Assembly (NCBI GenBank): GCA_027334565.1
Contig: DAHWUP010000002.1
Location: forward strand, 106,060 to 170,059
From: Candidatus Levyibacteriota bacterium
GTDB lineage: Bacteria > Patescibacteria > Microgenomatia > Levybacterales > UBA12049
DNA length: 64,000 bases
Direction: 5' to 3'
The notes under the pieces were generated by a model. That model did no database searches. It saw only the letters and a list, made by a program, of their open reading frames with translations, and was not told the origin of the DNA. Position numbers and translations under genes: made by a program. Position 1 is the first letter of the stretch. The number at the start of each line of letters is the position of its first letter. Shown here piece after piece: positions 24,060-32,821 of this stretch.

Positions 24060-25046
24060 ATGCTGAACAAAGATTTGAAGCTGAATGAGAAGCTGTTTGA
24101 GCAAAATGTCGAACTAAAACCGGTCCGCGACGGTTTTGGGGAAGCTTTGCTTTATTTGGGCGAAAAAAATCCGGACGTGGTAGTTTTGACCGCAGACCTT
24201 AAAGAAAGCACACGAACCGAAAAATTTGCCGAAAAATTTCCGGAAAGATTTTTCGAGGTAGGTGTGGCCGAACAGAATATGGCGGCTATCGCGGCCGGGC
24301 TTGGCGTAAGTGGCAAAATACCCTTTATAGCTTCGTATGCGGTATTCTCTCCCGGAAAAAATTGGGAAACTATAAGAACTACTATTGTATACAATAAGGC
24401 TAATGTTAAAATCGCCGGGCATCATGCGGGAATAATTACAGGAGCAGACGGTGTAACCCATCAGGCAACAGAAGATTTAAGTATAACCAGATGCTTACCT
24501 GGTCTTACGATATTTTCTCCCTGTGATGCGGTTGAAGCTAAAAAGGCGACGATCGAATCGACTAGCATCGACGGCCCGGTTTACTTAAGACTTTCCCGCG
24601 AGAAAACGCCTGTTATTACAACCGACGACACGCCTTTTGATATAAACAAAATCCAGTTGTTTTGGTCAAGTGAAGATCCGAAAGTAACAATTTTTGCCAC
24701 CGGACATATGCTTTACTATGCACTTTTGGCGGCAAAAAACTTGGAAGCCGAAGGTATAAATGTTCTGGTTGCCAACGTCTCGACCATTAAACCCGAAGAC
24801 GCGACTACTATTGTCGATTTGTCTAAAAAAACCGGGAAAGTAGTTTCGGTCGAAGATCACCAGGTAAAAGGAGGCTTGGGGTCGCTGATAGCGGAGGTAC
24901 TGGCAAAAAATACACCGATGCCGATGGAATTCGTCGGCCTTCAAGACACTTTTGCCGAATCCGGAGAACCTAAAGAGTTGATCGTTAAATATAACATGGA
25001 CGAAAAGGCTATAGGTGAGGCCGCAAAAAAGGTTATTGGAAGATAG
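24060..25046 (+). CDS. Transketolase, C-terminal (pyrimidine-binding) subunit
   Basis: The 328-aa protein is the second half: VVVLTADLKESTR near 41-53, FFEVGVAEQNMAAIAAGLG near 65-83 (Glu that activates TPP) and PFIASYAVFSPGKNWETIR, with a C-terminal domain containing TGKVVSVEDHQVKGGLGSLIAE. It forms the active enzyme with the N-terminal subunit. Transketolase plus zwf, pgl and gnd gives most of the pentose phosphate pathway in this window. No transaldolase or ribose-5-phosphate isomerase is visible here. Confidence 0.93.
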   Translation: MLNKDLKLNEKLFEQNVELKPVRDGFGEALLYLGEKNPDVVVLTADLKESTRTEKFAEKFPERFFEVGVAEQNMAAIAAGLGVSGKIPFIASYAVFSPGKNWETIRTTIVYNKANVKIAGHHAGIITGADGVTHQATEDLSITRCLPGLTIFSPCDAVEAKKATIESTSIDGPVYLRLSREKTPVITTDDTPFDINKIQLFWSSEDPKVTIFATGHMLYYALLAAKNLEAEGINVLVANVSTIKPEDATTIVDLSKKTGKVVSVEDHQVKGGLGSLIAEVLAKNTPMPMEFVGLQDTFAESGEPKELIVKYNMDEKAIGEAAKKVIGR

Positions 25047-25067
25047 TCTCACACTATTCTTTGAGAG

Positions 25068-25931
25068 TTAAATCGAATTGAATAACTTCAACCTGTTTTC
25101 TACTACCGTACCTATCATGGAAACCGCGGACGGCAAAATTTTGTAAGGCGCTACTTCATCGGGGTGTTCCTGCAACCCTTTTTCAAGACCTTTTCGCCAG
25201 GCGACACGGAGTTCCGTACTGACATGAACTATGGTCATTCCTGCCTGTATTGCTGCAACAAAATCCTCATCAGCCGTTCCCGATCCGCCGTGCAAAGTCA
25301 TATACCTTCCTGTTTCTTCCTTAATCCTCCTGATCAAATCGATCTGTAGATGTTTTTTGGCATCGCCCGTAACCATCGATTTTAAAAGTCCGTGCATGTT
25401 ACCTACCGCCGGCGCAAGCACTTCTACTCCAGTCTCCTGTACGAATCGTTTTGCATCTTCGGGATCGGTCAACTGTAGCCCTTCGGGTGCTTTTTCCATA
25501 ACTTCCGACGAGGTGCCGATAAACCCGGTTTCCCCCTCCATAATCACGTTTGGATTAATCGATTTTGCCAAGCGGACGGCTTCTTTGGTATTCTTGATAT
25601 TTTCGTCTAAAGTTAGGTTCGAATTGTCGAATATGATTTCGTCAAATCCGGCCTCAGCCGCCTCTTTAACTTTTTCCAGAGAATGAGTGTGATCCGCATT
25701 TAAAAAAATAGGATAATTATATTCATTTCTTAGGCTTGAAACCCAAGCTGCTACCTGGGCTACTCCGATAAATTCCCTCTCGCCCTCGGAAACACCGATG
25801 AGAACGGGCAGTTCCAATTTTCTTGCGGATTCGAAAACAGCCTTTAGGGCTGCGATCTCGGAGATATTAAAATGGCCTATTGCCACCTTTTTTTGATCTG
25901 CTTCTTTAAGATATTCCAATAAACTTTTCAT
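25068..25931 (-). CDS. fba: Class II fructose-bisphosphate (ketose-bisphosphate) aldolase
   Basis: The 287-aa zinc enzyme shows KKVAIGHFNISEIAALKAVF near 13-33, PIFLNADHTHSLEKVKEAAE (Asp and His of the metal site), EGETGFIGT, APAVGNMHGLLKS (metal His) and YMTLHGGSGTADEDF (second metal His). It splits fructose 1,6-bisphosphate, or a related ketose such as tagatose bisphosphate, into triose phosphates. It is convergent with the transketolase operon (22 bp between ends) and complements the sugar-phosphate routes encoded nearby. Confidence 0.92.
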   Translation of the reverse strand: MKSLLEYLKEADQKKVAIGHFNISEIAALKAVFESARKLELPVLIGVSEGEREFIGVAQVAAWVSSLRNEYNYPIFLNADHTHSLEKVKEAAEAGFDEIIFDNSNLTLDENIKNTKEAVRLAKSINPNVIMEGETGFIGTSSEVMEKAPEGLQLTDPEDAKRFVQETGVEVLAPAVGNMHGLLKSMVTGDAKKHLQIDLIRRIKEETGRYMTLHGGSGTADEDFVAAIQAGMTIVHVSTELRVAWRKGLEKGLQEHPDEVAPYKILPSAVSMIGTVVENRLKLFNSI

Positions 25932-25971
25932 ATTGTTGGAGGTAAAATTGCAGAAAGTTATGAATTATTTA

Positions 25972-26142
25972 TTAATATGGTTTTGCGCCGAACATCTGCC
26001 ACACGATCCATAAGGCTGCAACAAGCACAAAGACCGAAAATAATAAAAATGTCAAAGAATCAAATTTAATTCCATAGGTTTCTGCCCGATAAAGATTTTT
26101 TCTTTGTTTATGCGCAGAACTTTTTGTTCTTTTCTTGGCCAT
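25972..26142 (-). CDS. 56-aa single-pass membrane protein
   Basis: A short gene with a perfect ribosome binding site (AAAGGAGGTG, about 8 nt before the ATG at 26142). The product has a Lys/Arg-rich N-terminus (MAKKRTKSSAHKQRKNLYRA) followed by one hydrophobic helix (FLLFSVFVLVAALWIVW) and ends QMFGAKPY. The positive-inside rule places the basic end in the cytoplasm. No family is recognised. It is the gene upstream of the aldolase on the same strand. Confidence 0.7.
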   Translation of the reverse strand: MAKKRTKSSAHKQRKNLYRAETYGIKFDSLTFLLFSVFVLVAALWIVWQMFGAKPY

Positions 26143-26333
26143 TTTTAACACCTCCTTTTATATTGTCATACTTATTATGCTCATACGAAAACCTCAGTTG
26201 TCAATAAGAATTTAACTTTTTGAAGCAAATTATATAACTATAAGATTATATTTGGGCAGGCGTAAGTTAAACGGGCGATAAAATTTGCTCCGACTTCAGT
26301 CGCTTATTCGAACAACAGAACAATAAATTCCCC

Positions 26334-26361
26334 TTGACAATAACCTATAATTTAACTTAAT
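26334..26361 (+). promoter_or_regulatory. Promoter of the 26372 gene
   Basis: TTGACA (26334-26339), 16-bp spacer, CTTAAT (26356-26361). The predicted start lies 2-4 nt before the ATG at 26372. A second TATAAT (26364-26369) overlaps the predicted transcript start. Confidence 0.5.
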
Positions 26362-26371
26362 CTTATAATAT

Positions 26372-26788
26372 ATGTCCGAAATTGGTACAGAAGTCGCCCA
26401 GCCTGATATTACTTCTGCCGAACAACAATCCAAAGAGGGATTCATCGATAGGGCAAAATCATTTATTCGAAAAGCGCTCAGCAGGAGTAAAACTTCTGAT
26501 AACCGTTTTAATCAGGCACAACCGGTTCCGTCCGACACCGATAGGATTACGGCAATTACCGAACAACTTAAATATCCCGATTATAAGGGACCGGGAATTG
26601 CCAAAAAGGATTATATTGCCACCGGACAAAACCCGTTGCCAACCGGCGAAAAGTTAGCAGCCGAGGATAGCCTGCCGCTCACACTTCCGCAAAAAGGTGA
26701 AGAAGGTTATGTTCCTTCGGCTCAAACCGGCGAGGAAATTCCGCAGGTGCCCGAACAACCGGAAGAAACAATCGAACAGGTAGCTTAA
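26372..26788 (+). CDS. Hypothetical low-complexity cytoplasmic protein
   Basis: The 138-aa product starts MSEIGTEVAQPDITSAE. It has one basic helix (FIDRAKSFIRKALSRS near 24-39), and the rest is rich in Pro, Glu, Gln and Thr (PQVPEQPEETIEQVA at the end), so it is probably disordered. The short basic helix followed by a disordered tail is shared in style with the 34215 product. No family is recognised. It is followed by a 55-aa gene 5 bp downstream. Confidence 0.65.
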   Translation: MSEIGTEVAQPDITSAEQQSKEGFIDRAKSFIRKALSRSKTSDNRFNQAQPVPSDTDRITAITEQLKYPDYKGPGIAKKDYIATGQNPLPTGEKLAAEDSLPLTLPQKGEEGYVPSAQTGEEIPQVPEQPEETIEQVA

Positions 26789-26793
26789 ATCAT

Positions 26794-26961
26794 ATGTTAG
26801 AAAATATCGCGAATATCCTAAATTTAAAACCGTCGACGGTCAAGAAGGCCGAATTACCACAAAATACATCTCGGGATTTGCCACTTACCGTTTCTCCAAC
26901 ACCGGATGACATAAGACAACAAAGGAATAAATTGGCTGCCAGGATGATACCGAGGACATAA
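26794..26961 (+). CDS. Small hypothetical protein, 55 aa
   Basis: A small gene directly after the 26372 gene (5 bp). The product begins MLENIANILNLKPSTVKKAE and ends in a basic helix (IRQQRNKLAARMIPRT). It has normal codon usage and a clean frame but no recognised family. No clear ribosome site is seen, so translation might depend on coupling. It converges with cysS (10 bp between ends). Confidence 0.5.
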   Translation: MLENIANILNLKPSTVKKAELPQNTSRDLPLTVSPTPDDIRQQRNKLAARMIPRT

Positions 26962-26971
26962 ATAGAGGAAC

Positions 26972-28300
26972 TTAATTATCCTCTACCCTATAACCCATTT
27001 TTATGACTTTCTCCCTAATTTTATCCGCTTCGGCATAATTCTTTTCTTTCCTTAAGATATCACGTTTGATTAAAAGCTTTTTAATATCGTCCGGCATTTC
27101 TTTTTCTCTGAACTTTAAAATTTTACCAGAATCTTTAAGCGATAATCCCAATATCTCATCGAATTTGAAAATAGATTCCGACTTTGCCGAGGTAGGATTA
27201 TCGGAATTTACGACCTGCCAAACAACAGCTAAGGCTTGCGGCATATTCAAATCGTCATTGACGGCTGTCTGGAAATCGTTTTCAAGTTCTGCGCAACCGA
27301 TCCTAGGATTATCAAAACCTGAGATTTCCCTTCTTAACTTATTTAATGCGTTTTGTGCGGCTTCCAACGCTTCCCAGGTAAAATTCATTTCCTGTCTATA
27401 GTGGGTTTGTAAAAAAAGATAACGTAAGGCAAGGGGGTCGAATCCCTTTTTCTCAATATCGGAAAGTGTATAAAAGTTATTAAGACTTTTACTCATTTTT
27501 TCTCCCTCAACGAGCATATGGGCACCGTGAACCCAATATTTCACGAACGGCTTTCTCCCGGTTTTGGCTTCACTTTGGGCTATTTCGTTTTCATGGTGGG
27601 GAAAAATTAAGTCAACCCCGCCTGTATGAATATCGATTTCGTCTCCAAGGACTGACTGCGACATGACCGAACATTCAATATGCCAACCCGGCCTCCCCCA
27701 TCCTAAATCCGTTTGAAAACTACCCGGTGCTTTCTCGGGCACCGATTTCCAGAGTGCAAAATCCTGGACATCGCTTTTCGTATATTCATCGGACAAGGTT
27801 CTCGTTCCGGTTTTCAGTTCCCGTTTCTTAACGCCCGAAAGCTTTCCATAATCTCTAAATTTTGATATATCAAAATATACCGACCCGTCTTTTTCCTTGT
27901 ACGCATAACCCTTATCAAGCAGCGCTTTAATGTAATCAACCATCCTGGCGATGTATTCTGTTGCGAAAGGCCTGACCGTGGGAGGCTCAACGTTCAATTT
28001 ATTAATATCGGTGAGGAAAAATTTCGTGTATTTATCCGATATTTCTTTTATGGTCTTTTTCTGTTCATTTGCCCTTTTGATTATTTTATCGTCTATGTCA
28101 GTGACGTTTTGTGCCGATTTAACCTGATAACCGTTATATCTTAACGCTCTGATGAGAACATCCGAGAATACAAATGTACGTAAATTACCGATATGCATAT
28201 AATCGTAAACCGTCGGTCCACAAGTGTAAGTTGTGACATTTTTATCTTGCGCTGGAACAATTTCCTCTTGTTGACGATGTAGGGTGTTATAAATTCTCAT
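26972..28300 (-). CDS. cysS: Cysteinyl-tRNA synthetase
   Basis: The 442-aa class I synthetase has TTYTCGPTVYDYMHIGNLRT near 23-42 (zinc Cys and HIGH-like HIGN), HIECSVMSQSVLG (zinc Cys), HHENEIAQSEA (zinc His) and EKMSKSLNNFYTL (KMSKS). The C-terminal helical region is slightly short compared with the usual 460 aa. It charges tRNA-Cys. Its ATG overlaps the end of the preceding gene and has a ribosome site (GGGGAGTG). It is the last gene of the recR cluster. Confidence 0.96.
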   Translation of the reverse strand: MRIYNTLHRQQEEIVPAQDKNVTTYTCGPTVYDYMHIGNLRTFVFSDVLIRALRYNGYQVKSAQNVTDIDDKIIKRANEQKKTIKEISDKYTKFFLTDINKLNVEPPTVRPFATEYIARMVDYIKALLDKGYAYKEKDGSVYFDISKFRDYGKLSGVKKRELKTGTRTLSDEYTKSDVQDFALWKSVPEKAPGSFQTDLGWGRPGWHIECSVMSQSVLGDEIDIHTGGVDLIFPHHENEIAQSEAKTGRKPFVKYWVHGAHMLVEGEKMSKSLNNFYTLSDIEKKGFDPLALRYLFLQTHYRQEMNFTWEALEAAQNALNKLRREISGFDNPRIGCAELENDFQTAVNDDLNMPQALAVVWQVVNSDNPTSAKSESIFKFDEILGLSLKDSGKILKFREKEMPDDIKKLLIKRDILRKEKNYAEADKIREKVIKMGYRVEDN

Positions 28301-28857
28301 CCCGACACTCCCCTGTTTACCTCAACGCTGGTTTGCGCCCTTTGAACGGCAAGTGGCAGCTTTTTTTCCTCTTTCTTATGCTCAAGCTCAGCCATCTTCT
28401 TCTGTTCTTCCTCTTGAGCTTGAACATCTGCGGGGCGTTCCTGTTTTTTGTGTTCGTAGGCAAAGAGCGGGTCGTAATAAACCCGTTCGTGTAACTCTTG
28501 CCTTATTTTAAGAAGTTTCTGCTGCGTTTCGTATTCCTCCTGGGTTTGGGGTTTAGGGGTTTGTGGAGCCTGAGTCGAAGGTGCATAATAGTCCTTTACC
28601 ATTTCCGCTGTTTCTTCATTTTGTAAATTCTGCGCCGCTACTGCTTCGTTAGGTAACTGTCCCTGAGCTTGGACCGCCGGTTGATTTTGATTCTGATTCG
28701 TCACCGTTGTGTGATTATTCTCATTCTTGATCCCTATCTGTCCTGAAACCGCATTAGTGGTGTCCGAAACCGCGGATTTGACCGTATTTAAGGCGGTCTG
28801 CTGACCTTGTTCAAGAATCTCACCAAACTGCGGCAACGCCCCCGATATCGGGTCCAT
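28297..28857 (-). CDS. Hypothetical Gln/Glu-rich protein between recR and cysS
   Basis: The 186-aa product is predicted to be largely disordered and helical. It starts MDPISGALPQFGEILEQGQQ, has an Asn/Gln-rich middle (TTVTNQNQNQPAVQAQGQLP) and a charged C-terminal helix (QAQEEEQKKMAELEHKKEEK). There is no signal or membrane segment. A ribosome site (AAGGAGTGA) precedes the ATG, which overlaps the recR stop by one base, so expression is coupled to recR. Similar Gln-rich proteins occur in CPR genomes, by my recollection. Function is unknown. Confidence 0.75.
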   Translation of the reverse strand: MDPISGALPQFGEILEQGQQTALNTVKSAVSDTTNAVSGQIGIKNENNHTTVTNQNQNQPAVQAQGQLPNEAVAAQNLQNEETAEMVKDYYAPSTQAPQTPKPQTQEEYETQQKLLKIRQELHERVYYDPLFAYEHKKQERPADVQAQEEEQKKMAELEHKKEEKKLPLAVQRAQTSVEVNRGVSG

Positions 28858-29465
28858 CAGTATTCACTCCTTCCCTCCATAGCTCGCTGAAGGGTTATAT
28901 CATCAGCATACTCCAAATCTGCCCCGACGGGAAGACCTCTGCCTATGCGGGTAATCTTGATTTCGGAATTGATAACTTTTATCTGTTTGGAAATATACAT
29001 CGCGGTAGCCTCGCCTTCCATCGTTGGGTTGGTCGCCAGAATCAGCTCTTCTATCTTGGAATTCGGATTTCTAACCCTTGCCAAAAGTTGTGGAATATAA
29101 ATTTCGTCCGGGCCTATGTTTTCAAGCGGGTCAATTTTGCCGTGTAATACATGATATATCCCCTTGTATCCCCGGCCTTTTTCGAGTGCCAAAACGTCGA
29201 GCGGTTGCTCGACAACACACACTCTTGATTCGTCACGTGTTTTATCGGAACAGATACTGCATGGATCACGGTCGTCAATCATAAAGCAAATCGAGCATAT
29301 GCTGGTACCTTTCTTAAGGTTTAAAAGGCTCTTGGCAAAATTATCCAGTTCGCTTTGCGGAACGTGCAACAGATAAAAAGTCAATCTTTGTGCGGTTTTT
29401 GGACCGATTCCCGGAAGTTTTTCAAACGACTCGATTAGGTTTTGGATCGCCTTAGGTATTGTCAT
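28857..29465 (-). CDS. recR: Recombination mediator protein RecR
   Basis: The 202-aa protein has the N-terminal helix-hairpin-helix (IQNLIESFEKLPGIGPKTAQ), the Cys4 zinc finger (CSICFMIDDRDPCSIC, about 57-72) and the Toprim domain (RVCVVEQPLDVLALE, then LATNPTMEGEATAMYI), ending in the Walker-like RIGRGLPVGADLEYADDITL. With RecF/RecO it loads RecA at gaps. Normal length. It starts 2 bp after the prs stop and overlaps the next gene by one base. Confidence 0.96.
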   Translation of the reverse strand: MTIPKAIQNLIESFEKLPGIGPKTAQRLTFYLLHVPQSELDNFAKSLLNLKKGTSICSICFMIDDRDPCSICSDKTRDESRVCVVEQPLDVLALEKGRGYKGIYHVLHGKIDPLENIGPDEIYIPQLLARVRNPNSKIEELILATNPTMEGEATAMYISKQIKVINSEIKITRIGRGLPVGADLEYADDITLQRAMEGRSEY

Positions 29466-29467
29466 AT

Positions 29468-30367
29468 TCAGGATTTTAAGGCTTTGGCGGCCGTTTCCGC
29501 AATAGACAAAACCTCAAGCTTGGGAAATGATTTGAAGTTCGGAATATCGATGGTATCCGATACTACCACCCGCTCAAGTCTTGAGTGTTGTAAAAGTTTA
29601 CCGGCATCCCTGGCTAAAACCGCATGGGTTGCAAAAGCAAATACATTTAAGGCTCCGTTTTGCAAAAGCAAATCGGCGGCCTCGACCATAGTCTGACCGG
29701 TAGAAATCATATCGTCGACGATAACGGCGGTTTTACCCCTTACATCACCGTCAAGCCCCGAATCATTTATTGCCCCGCTTGACAGGTCTCTGTTTTTGGT
29801 GACGGTCGCAAAAGGAATATTTGACAACAAATCAGAAATTTCCTCAATCCGCCTGATTCCACCCATATCCGGTGAAACCAAAACCAATTCGTCCAACTTA
29901 AAATCCTTTTTGATTTTTTCGGCAAAAACAGGTAATGCCGATAAGTGGTGCATAGGCACCGGAAAAACATCCGGGATCTTCGGCGAGTGAAGGTCGAAAG
30001 AAAAGGCTTCGGTCATCCCGACGACTTTCAGGATATTGGCGATTACTTCCAAAGAGACCGCTTCACCGTCGCGAAAAATATGGTCTTGTCTTTGATAACC
30101 AAGATACGGAATCAATGCCTTAACGGTTTTTGCACCGGATCTTCTCAGTGCGTCGATCATAATAAAAAGCTCCATGTAGTTTTCATCCGGCGGAATGCTT
30201 GCCGACTGCACCACCACGCAGTCCTCATCTAATACTTTTTCCTGGATTCTGATCCTTTTTTCTCCGTCCGGGAACATAAAAATCTCGACCGGAGACAATT
30301 CGATATTCAGTCCGGCCGCAACTTTAACCGCCAATATTTTATTGGAATTACCGCTAAAGATCTTCAT
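29468..30367 (-). CDS. prs: Ribose-phosphate pyrophosphokinase
   Basis: The 299-aa protein starts MKIFSGNSNKILAVKV and has FMFPDGEKRIRIQE, PYLGYQRQDHIFRDGEAVSL (ATP flexible loop), SPDMGGIRRIEEI and AVIVDDMISTGQTMVEAADL (PRPP-binding). It makes PRPP from ribose 5-phosphate and ATP, the exit from the pentose phosphate pathway to nucleotides. It is somewhat shorter than typical bacterial Prs (about 315 aa). TAGAAT ends 6 nt before the ATG at 30367, so prs has its own leaderless promoter inside the dnaX-ybaB-prs-recR series. Confidence 0.95.
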   Translation of the reverse strand: MKIFSGNSNKILAVKVAAGLNIELSPVEIFMFPDGEKRIRIQEKVLDEDCVVVQSASIPPDENYMELFIMIDALRRSGAKTVKALIPYLGYQRQDHIFRDGEAVSLEVIANILKVVGMTEAFSFDLHSPKIPDVFPVPMHHLSALPVFAEKIKKDFKLDELVLVSPDMGGIRRIEEISDLLSNIPFATVTKNRDLSSGAINDSGLDGDVRGKTAVIVDDMISTGQTMVEAADLLLQNGALNVFAFATHAVLARDAGKLLQHSRLERVVVSDTIDIPNFKSFPKLEVLSIAETAAKALKS

Positions 30368-30373
30368 CAATCT

Positions 30374-30379
30374 ATTCTA
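30374..30379 (-). promoter_or_regulatory. -10 promoter of prs (leaderless)
   Basis: Minus-strand TAGAAT (30379-30374), 6 nt before the ATG at 30367; it sits in the 47-bp gap after ybaB. Confidence 0.7.
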
Positions 30380-30416
30380 CTATTTTTGAAGATTGTGTGG
30401 CAAGAACAGAAGGAAA

Positions 30417-30701
30417 CTACTGATTTCCGCCTAAAAGTCCCGACAGTCCGCCTTGCATTGACGCTAATTTTCTGGCAGCTACTTCCTGCGATTTCTTGAT
30501 TGCTTCATTGACCGCGTCTTTAACATCGTTATCACCTCTTCCGTTCGTCTTAATGTCCTTGATTTTTTGATCTCCGGTGATAATGATCTGGACGCCATGA
30601 CTATCGACGTTAACTTCTTCCCCCTGCAGCTCTTTTTGAATTTTCATCGCCTGGTCTCGCATTTTTTTAAGCTCCCCCAGTTGTGCGAATGGATTATTCA
30701 T
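30417..30701 (-). CDS. ybaB: YbaB/EbfC nucleoid-associated protein
   Basis: The 94-aa protein has the YbaB fold: a charged N-terminal helix (LGELKKMRDQAMKIQKELQG), two strands (VNVDSHGVQIIITGDQKIKD) and a C-terminal helix (DNDVKDAVNEAIKKSQEVAA) with a Gly-rich tail (GGLSGLLGGNQ). The family forms dimeric tweezers that bind DNA. It follows dnaX by 3 bp, the classic dnaX-ybaB-recR order, with prs inserted before recR. A GGGGGTGA ribosome site precedes the ATG. Confidence 0.95.
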   Translation of the reverse strand: MNNPFAQLGELKKMRDQAMKIQKELQGEEVNVDSHGVQIIITGDQKIKDIKTNGRGDNDVKDAVNEAIKKSQEVAARKLASMQGGLSGLLGGNQ

Positions 30702-30704
30702 ATT

Positions 30705-32120
30705 TCAGTTCACCCCCTTTAATATTACCTCAATCCTTATGTTCTTCCCTGTAATTTTTTTTGTTGCCTCTTCCAATAAATTAAGGTTCTTTTCTTCTTC
30801 TATCCTTTCCTTGTGAAATTTTGAAGATGCGATTATGACAAGTTTACCGTCTTTGATATCCTCTGCCGTACAACCGCGCAAAACCCCGGCAAATAGATTA
30901 TTGTGGTTTTTGATCTCCTCAATCAATCTACTAAAAAAACCATTATTCGACAACTGCGTTGTGCCCGCAGAATTCTCTTTGCGAGTATCGGTGTGTTGTG
31001 ACCGACCGGTAACTCGACCTGCATCATAAGTTTGAGTAGAATTATTCTCCTGAGCATCTTTGGAATCGGTGTTGTTTTCCTCCTCGCCTCCCCACTCGAC
31101 AAGAGCTATTTCAAGCGGGGTCTGTGGTAAAACTGCATATTTGATCTCCGAATTCGCATCGGATAAAATTTCGAAAAGTTTTCTTATTTCACCCAGATTA
31201 AACAACGTTTCTCCTTTTTCCACACCTGCCTCCACCAACAGCATAAAATGCAGTTGTTCGATCAGCTCTTCGGTAAAATATTTAAAATCCATCCCCTGTT
31301 TTTCCAGCTCCTGGCAAAGTCTGATACCGGCTTTAACGTCTTTCTGGGCAAAGGCCATAAGCATCTTCGAGACACTCATACCTATCCCCAATATATGATA
31401 TTTTTCATTTACCAGATCTTTGGTTATGGTTTTTTTACCGGAATATCCGTAAACCTCTTCCAAAATTTTCGCTCCGTCACGAAAACTTCCGTCGGACAAT
31501 GCGGCAATTTCTACTAAGGCGTCCTTATCGATTTTGATACCCTCGGCCTTAATAATTCGTTGCATCGACCTGACCAGTTCTTCACTCGTTGCTTTGGTAA
31601 AGTTGATCCTGAAACATCTTGAGGCGATCGTCGCCGGAACTTTTTGCGCTTCTGTCGTACACAGAATAAAAACTGCGTGGCCGGGCGGCTCCTCCAGGGT
31701 CTTTAACAATGCATTGAATGCTTCGGTGGTAAGCATATGAACCTCGTCGATGATATAAATTTTCTTGCCTGCTTTAAACGGCGCAAGTTTTATTTTCTCC
31801 CTCAAATCTCTTATTTCGTCGATGCCGCGGTTTGAAGCACCGTCGATTTCCAGAACATCGAGATTATTGCCGTTGGTGGTTGATACACACTGTTCGCATT
31901 TGTTGCAAGGTTCAACTTGAGTTTTGTCTTTCCTTCCTACGCAATTTATGACTTTGGCTACGATTCTGGCAGCGGAAGTTTTACCCAAACCCTTAGGACC
32001 GGTAAATAAGAATGCGTGTATCGAGCTCTTCTTGGAAAAAATAGACAGGAGGTTTTCCCTAACCGCCTCGTTATCGAGTTCCGATATTTTTTGGGGTCTG
32101 TACTTTCTGTAATAAACCAT
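30705..32120 (-). CDS. dnaX: DNA polymerase III subunit gamma/tau
   Basis: From the ATG at 32120 the product has 471 aa: MVYYRKYRPQKISEL start, Walker A FTGPKGLGKTSAAR near 36-49, a Cys zinc site (PCNKCEQC), Walker B IYIIDEVHML, the sensor region LLKTLEEPPGHAVFILCTTE, and a C-terminal domain after a Ser/Thr/Asn-rich linker at about 345-395. It is the clamp-loader ATPase. The frame is open for 11 more codons from a TTG, which lacks support. I saw no programmed frameshift site such as A6G. Confidence 0.95.
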   Translation of the reverse strand: MVYYRKYRPQKISELDNEAVRENLLSIFSKKSSIHAFLFTGPKGLGKTSAARIVAKVINCVGRKDKTQVEPCNKCEQCVSTTNGNNLDVLEIDGASNRGIDEIRDLREKIKLAPFKAGKKIYIIDEVHMLTTEAFNALLKTLEEPPGHAVFILCTTEAQKVPATIASRCFRINFTKATSEELVRSMQRIIKAEGIKIDKDALVEIAALSDGSFRDGAKILEEVYGYSGKKTITKDLVNEKYHILGIGMSVSKMLMAFAQKDVKAGIRLCQELEKQGMDFKYFTEELIEQLHFMLLVEAGVEKGETLFNLGEIRKLFEILSDANSEIKYAVLPQTPLEIALVEWGGEEENNTDSKDAQENNSTQTYDAGRVTGRSQHTDTRKENSAGTTQLSNNGFFSRLIEEIKNHNNLFAGVLRGCTAEDIKDGKLVIIASSKFHKERIEEEKNLNLLEEATKKITGKNIRIEVILKGVN

Positions 32121-32230
32121 ACACGTCGCTTTCGTTCCGATTTTCAATCTCAAATTTACAAATTACAATTGATGTTTTATTTCACAAATTGAAAAAACGG
32201 AAATTCACCGAAAATTGATAATCCTGACTT

Positions 32231-32617
32231 TCATTCGTGATGAATCCCGAGTAAGTGCATCAACCCGTGTTCCACGAGCTCGTCGACCTTATCGTCAACC
32301 AGCATTTCATCACGCGCCGCATCGTTTATCACCTGAGGGTAAGAGAGCACGATGTCACCCAAACGCAAAACTTCACTCGGAATGCCAAAAGCCTGACCCT
32401 CGGTTTGCGAAAAAGAGAGTATATTCCTTGTCTTGTCTTCCCCTTTATATTTTTTGCTTAAAGACCGCATTTTCCGGTCGCCGACAATCGCAATCGAGAC
32501 CTCAACCGGCGCGTCGACATCATTCTTGCTGATGACATTTTCCACAACCTGTTTGATACGTTTCCTGTTAATCTTATATCTGCTTTCAACAAAGATTGGT
32601 ACCTTTACTTTACTCAT
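32231..32617 (-). CDS. ybeY: Endoribonuclease YbeY
   Basis: The 128-aa protein ends with the YbeY zinc motif HGLMHLLGIHH, in which three His bind the metal. Upstream are MRSLSKKYKGEDKTRNILSF and LGDIVLSYPQV, also family-typical. Normal length is 150 aa, so it is compact. It matures rRNA ends and helps ribosome quality control. It starts 3 bp after rpsU, giving the order HIT-rpsU-ybeY. Confidence 0.94.
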   Translation of the reverse strand: MSKVKVPIFVESRYKINRKRIKQVVENVISKNDVDAPVEVSIAIVGDRKMRSLSKKYKGEDKTRNILSFSQTEGQAFGIPSEVLRLGDIVLSYPQVINDAARDEMLVDDKVDELVEHGLMHLLGIHHE

Positions 32618-32620
32618 AAG

Positions 32621-32806
32621 CTATGCTGCCGGTATCCTTTTGGCCCTTCTTGCGTCCTCTGCCTTTTGCTTTCTCGCCAGTGAAGGCTTAAGATAGAACT
32701 CGCGCCTCTTGGCTTCCTGCAGGATACCTTCTGACAAAACTTTTCTTGAAAATTTTCTGATCAATGCCTCATCACTGTCTCCGGGCATTTTTTTCACTAC
32801 TACCAT
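32621..32806 (-). CDS. rpsU: 30S ribosomal protein S21
   Basis: The 61-aa protein has the bS21 pattern: SDEALIRKFSRKVLSEGIL, then AKRREFYLKPSLARKQKAED, then a basic tail RRAKRIPAA. A near-perfect ribosome site (AAAGGAGGTG) lies 8 nt before the ATG, making it one of the strongest in the window. bS21 contacts the anti-Shine-Dalgarno region of 16S rRNA, which is relevant because many genes here look leaderless. It lies between the HIT and ybeY genes. Confidence 0.94.
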   Translation of the reverse strand: MVVVKKMPGDSDEALIRKFSRKVLSEGILQEAKRREFYLKPSLARKQKAEDARRAKRIPAA

Positions 32807-32821
32807 AATAAAACACCTCCT

